From Halieaceae bacterium UBA3479 (GTDB lineage Bacteria > Pseudomonadota > Gammaproteobacteria > Pseudomonadales > Halieaceae), in the NCBI GenBank assembly GCA_002377985.1, contig DFQW01000027.1:27468-36502 (forward strand): a stretch of DNA of 9,035 nucleotides, written 5' to 3'. This document shows positions 6,578 through 9,035 of the stretch, piece by piece; within the stretch, counting starts at the first letter, position 1; each line of letters begins with the position of its first letter. The notes under the pieces are model-generated. The model had not been told where the DNA came from. It saw only the letters and a list, made by a program, of their open reading frames with translations, and made no database searches. The position numbers were made by a program, and so were the translations under genes.

Positions 6578-8167
6578 ATGACGGATATCACCACCCCGGT
6601 CCAGACCTCGGGCTTTTACGAGGGTCAAAACCGCCGGGTAGCGATATCAGTCAAAATTATCATTGTCGCTTTGGTGCTGTGGGCCTCACTGGCTCGCGAT
6701 GCAGGCGATATCTTGATGGACATTCAGTCTGTCACGATTGACTACTTTGGCGGCTGGTATACCTATGCCTCGGCCACTTTTATGATCATGAGTCTGGTGT
6801 TGGCGATACTGCCCTGGACCGCGAATATCCGTCTGGGAAGCAGCGAGAGCATCCCCGAGTTCAGTCGCTTTGCCTGGTTTTCCATGATGTTTGGTGCGGG
6901 CATAGGTGTAGGCATGCTCACCTACTCCACCGCCGAACCGCTGGCGCACTTTGCCAACAACCCCGACGTTATTTTGGGTACCACCACGGCACTCGATCAC
7001 AATAATTTGATCGCCGCCTACAAATGGACGCTGCTCCACTACGGACTCACCCCGTGGGGCTGCTACGCTATCGTCGGCCTGTCGTTGGCCTATTTTGCCT
7101 ACCGGCGAGATATGCCCCTCACCATACGCTCGCCCTTCACCGCGGTGCTCAAAGCTGACCTATCGCGGCAAGTGGGCGCCGTCGTTGACGCCGCTGCCAT
7201 CCTCGCCACGATTATTGGCATTGGCGTTACCATTGGCTACGGCGTGAATCAGTTGGCCTTCGGCGCCTACCAAATCACCAACTGGTCGTGGCTCATTAAC
7301 GACGATAAGCCCAGCCTACTTGCACTGGCTCTCGCCGTCATTTTTCTGACCATGGCGGCCATGCTGTCGGCCTTATCGGGCATTGGCCGAGGCATCCGCT
7401 GGCTGTCCAACCTGAACATGGCTTTGTCCTGGCTACTGCTTGTCATTTTTATCGTATTCGGCGCGACGGCATTTGCAGGAGAAATGTTTATCTCGGGCCT
7501 AGGTGCCTATTTGCGAGAAATCCTGCCAATGTCGCTGACAGTCTGGAGCAGTTCTGAAACCGAAACAGCGCAGGCACTCAGCGACTGGCAGTCTGCATGG
7601 TCTGTGTTTTACTGGGCCTGGTGGATTGCCTTTACGCCGTTTGTCGGTTTGTTTTTAGCCCGCGTATCGAGAGGGAGAACCATTCGTGAATATGTGGTGG
7701 GCGCGATACTGCTGCCATCACTGATGTGTTTTACCTGGTTTTGTATTGTCGGTGGCACCGCTCTCGATCTTGAACTCGGTGGCAACGCCAATGGCAGTAT
7801 TCTTAATGCGGATCTTTCGGCACAGTTATTTGCCACAGTCAACGCATTGTTCTCCCCCAGCTGGATCCTGCCGGTCGCCACCCTGTGCGTCGTGCTACTG
7901 ATCACTTACTTGGTCACTTCAGCTGATTCTGCGGTACTGGTCATCAATACCATCGTGTCAGGCGGTGCTCCCAACGGAGTGCGGGCGCGGCATATAGTGC
8001 TGTGGAGTCTTTTGTTGGGCACAGTGATCATCACGCTACTGTTCGCGGGAGGCATGGACGCGCTGCGCTCGGTCATGATTATTGGCGCCCTGCCTTTTTC
8101 CGCGGTCATGCTATTTATGCTGGGGGCACTGCTCTACGCCATCTGGACCGATCGTAGCGCGCCCTGA
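6578..8167 (+). CDS. BCCT-family betaine/carnitine/choline-type transporter
   Basis: This 529-residue inner-membrane protein of about 12 helices is a betaine/carnitine/choline-type secondary transporter, a family that imports trimethylammonium compounds or DMSP. Marks are MMFGAGIGVGMLTYSTAEP (103-121), the TM4 segment HYGLTPWGCY (154-163), WAWWIAFTPFVG (346-357), SRGRTIREY (364-372) and TSADSAVLVINTI (447-459). Relative to Corynebacterium BetP, the aromatic-box positions read Y155 (W189 in BetP), W160 (W194), Y163 (Y197) and W349 (W374), while F352 replaces W377. The glycine motif is GIGVG rather than GMGIG, so the substrate may not be plain glycine betaine. The C-terminus is short: only about eight residues (TDRSAP and neighbours) follow the last helix, so it lacks the long osmosensing tail of BetP. 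It shares a likely transcript with the DUF305-propeller gene 8 bp upstream. Confidence 0.93.
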   Translation: MTDITTPVQTSGFYEGQNRRVAISVKIIIVALVLWASLARDAGDILMDIQSVTIDYFGGWYTYASATFMIMSLVLAILPWTANIRLGSSESIPEFSRFAWFSMMFGAGIGVGMLTYSTAEPLAHFANNPDVILGTTTALDHNNLIAAYKWTLLHYGLTPWGCYAIVGLSLAYFAYRRDMPLTIRSPFTAVLKADLSRQVGAVVDAAAILATIIGIGVTIGYGVNQLAFGAYQITNWSWLINDDKPSLLALALAVIFLTMAAMLSALSGIGRGIRWLSNLNMALSWLLLVIFIVFGATAFAGEMFISGLGAYLREILPMSLTVWSSSETETAQALSDWQSAWSVFYWAWWIAFTPFVGLFLARVSRGRTIREYVVGAILLPSLMCFTWFCIVGGTALDLELGGNANGSILNADLSAQLFATVNALFSPSWILPVATLCVVLLITYLVTSADSAVLVINTIVSGGAPNGVRARHIVLWSLLLGTVIITLLFAGGMDALRSVMIIGALPFSAVMLFMLGALLYAIWTDRSAP

Positions 8168-8225
8168 GTTTTACCCGTCTAACCCTGCCACTACCTGTAG
8201 ATCCAACGGCGCGGTCCCCAGCCCG
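8168..8225. other. Convergent gap between the BCCT gene and ppc
   Basis: Fifty-eight bases separate two genes that end toward each other. A bidirectional terminator would be expected, but no GC stem followed by a T-run is visible on either strand. The only symmetry is CTAC/GTAG around two bases, too small to matter. Confidence 0.5.
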
Positions 8226-9035
8226 TCAGCCCGTATTGCGCATTCCTGCCGCGATACCCGCCATGGTGACCATCAGTGCCTGCTGAATAACGGGGTTACT
8301 GTCTCTGCGGACGCGCCTGAGCAGCTCGGCTTGCAACAAGTTAAGAGGCGCGGTATAGATATTTCTAAGCCCAATGGACTGCCGCGCCCAGGAATCATGC
8401 GCCAGCAATTCCGGAGCGCCAATAATTGCCAGCAGCGTATCAATATCCTTTTGCAGCTGCGCGCGCAGCCGCTCGCCAACGGGTGCTAACTCTGCGTCTA
8501 CCAACAGCGCATCATAATGCGCCGAGATCGAATAATCGGACTTGGCAAATACCATCTCCAACATAGATAGCCGGGCACGAAAGAACGGCCACTGCTGCAC
8601 CATTTCTTGAAGCAGCGCGCCTTTTCCCTGGTCCAGCGCAATCTGCAGTGACTCCCCCGCGCCCAACCAGGCGGGTAGCATCAAACGATTCTGCATCCAC
8701 GCGAAAATCCAGGGAATCGCGCGCAAGCTCGCGATCCCGCCGCCCGTTTGTCGGCGCGCAGGACGGGACCCGAGGGGCAAGTCAGCTAACTCCTGCTCCG
8801 GAGTCGCTTGCCTGAAAAAAGCAACGAACTGTTCATCATCGCGGACCCATCGACGATAAATCTCGCATGACGTCTCGGCGACTGAATCCATCAAGGCGCG
8901 CCACTCAGCCGTCGGCGCTGGCGGGGGCATCAGGTTCGCCTGCAAAATGGCGCTCGCATATTGCCCCAGCGTATTGACGGCAAGCCCCGTCATACCCAGT
9001 TTGGTACGAATCATCTCTCCCTGTTCGGTAACCCG
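8226..9035 (-). CDS. ppc: Phosphoenolpyruvate carboxylase, C-terminal part (5' end outside the window)
   Basis: PEP carboxylase fixes bicarbonate onto phosphoenolpyruvate to make oxaloacetate, an anaplerotic step in the cytoplasm. The last 269 codons are present; the full enzyme is usually about 880 residues, so roughly 70% lies beyond the right edge. The frame is open to the edge, where it reads [10 protein letters not shown], a conserved segment, so the Met in it (9012-9014) is internal and not the start. Other conserved blocks are TGGG (four residues before [11 protein letters not shown]), [31 protein letters not shown] and the C-terminal [10 protein letters not shown]. The residues matching E. 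coli K773, R832 and N881, which bind the inhibitor aspartate, are kept. It is convergent with the BCCT gene and not part of the photosynthesis operon. In anoxygenic phototrophs without a Calvin cycle this enzyme can refill the TCA cycle, but here that is inference. Confidence 0.96.
   Translation of the reverse strand, partial: RVTEQGEMIRTKLGMTGLAVNTLGQYASAILQANLMPPPAPTAEWRALMDSVAETSCEIYRRWVRDDEQFVAFFRQATPEQELADLPLGSRPARRQTGGGIASLRAIPWIFAWMQNRLMLPAWLGAGESLQIALDQGKGALLQEMVQQWPFFRARLSMLEMVFAKSDYSISAHYDALLVDAELAPVGERLRAQLQKDIDTLLAIIGAPELLAHDSWARQSIGLRNIYTAPLNLLQAELLRRVRRDSNPVIQQALMVTMAGIAAGMRNTG

Noticed and set aside
8082..8489. Plus-strand open frame of 135 codons
   Set aside because: It overlaps the end of the BCCT gene and runs antisense to conserved ppc sequence, with no domain signal.

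Overview
This window comes from an aerobic anoxygenic phototrophic bacterium. A bacteriochlorophyll-synthesis operon (bchG, a PucC/ORF428-type membrane protein, bchP) runs straight into non-photosynthetic genes. The moderately high GC, the proteobacterial gene order and the protein sequences fit a marine gammaproteobacterium of the Halieaceae (OM60/NOR5) type. That placement is inferred from memory of family features and was not tested by a search.

Layout. Positions 1-58 hold only an upstream edge with a PpsR/CrtJ-like site and no complete gene. Positions 59-3804 form a tightly packed plus-strand operon. It starts with bchG (59-967), then a BCD/PucC-family MFS protein (964-2337, ATGA overlap with bchG) and bchP (2340-3536, two bases further on). 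It ends with an unrecognised 87-residue membrane protein (3541-3804). BchG attaches the isoprenoid tail to bacteriochlorophyllide, BchP reduces the geranylgeranyl tail to phytyl, and the PucC-like protein probably helps pigment delivery or light-harvesting assembly in the membrane.

A 161-bp gap (3805-3965) with a small hairpin and a near-palindrome separates this from a second plus-strand pair. The first gene is a large predicted periplasmic protein (3966-6569) that joins a DUF305 His/Met-rich helical domain to a LVIVD-type beta-propeller through a His-rich and then acidic linker. The second is a BCCT-family transporter (6578-8167) with a strong ribosome binding site 8 bp downstream. Converging on this pair from the minus strand is the C-terminal 269 codons of phosphoenolpyruvate carboxylase (ppc), which runs off the right edge.

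No mobile elements, CRISPR arrays, rRNA or tRNA genes were seen. The parts most worth attention are the DUF305-propeller protein with its histidines and cysteines, the small membrane protein at the end of the photosynthesis operon, and a perfect 12-bp-arm inverted repeat inside the DUF305 gene.
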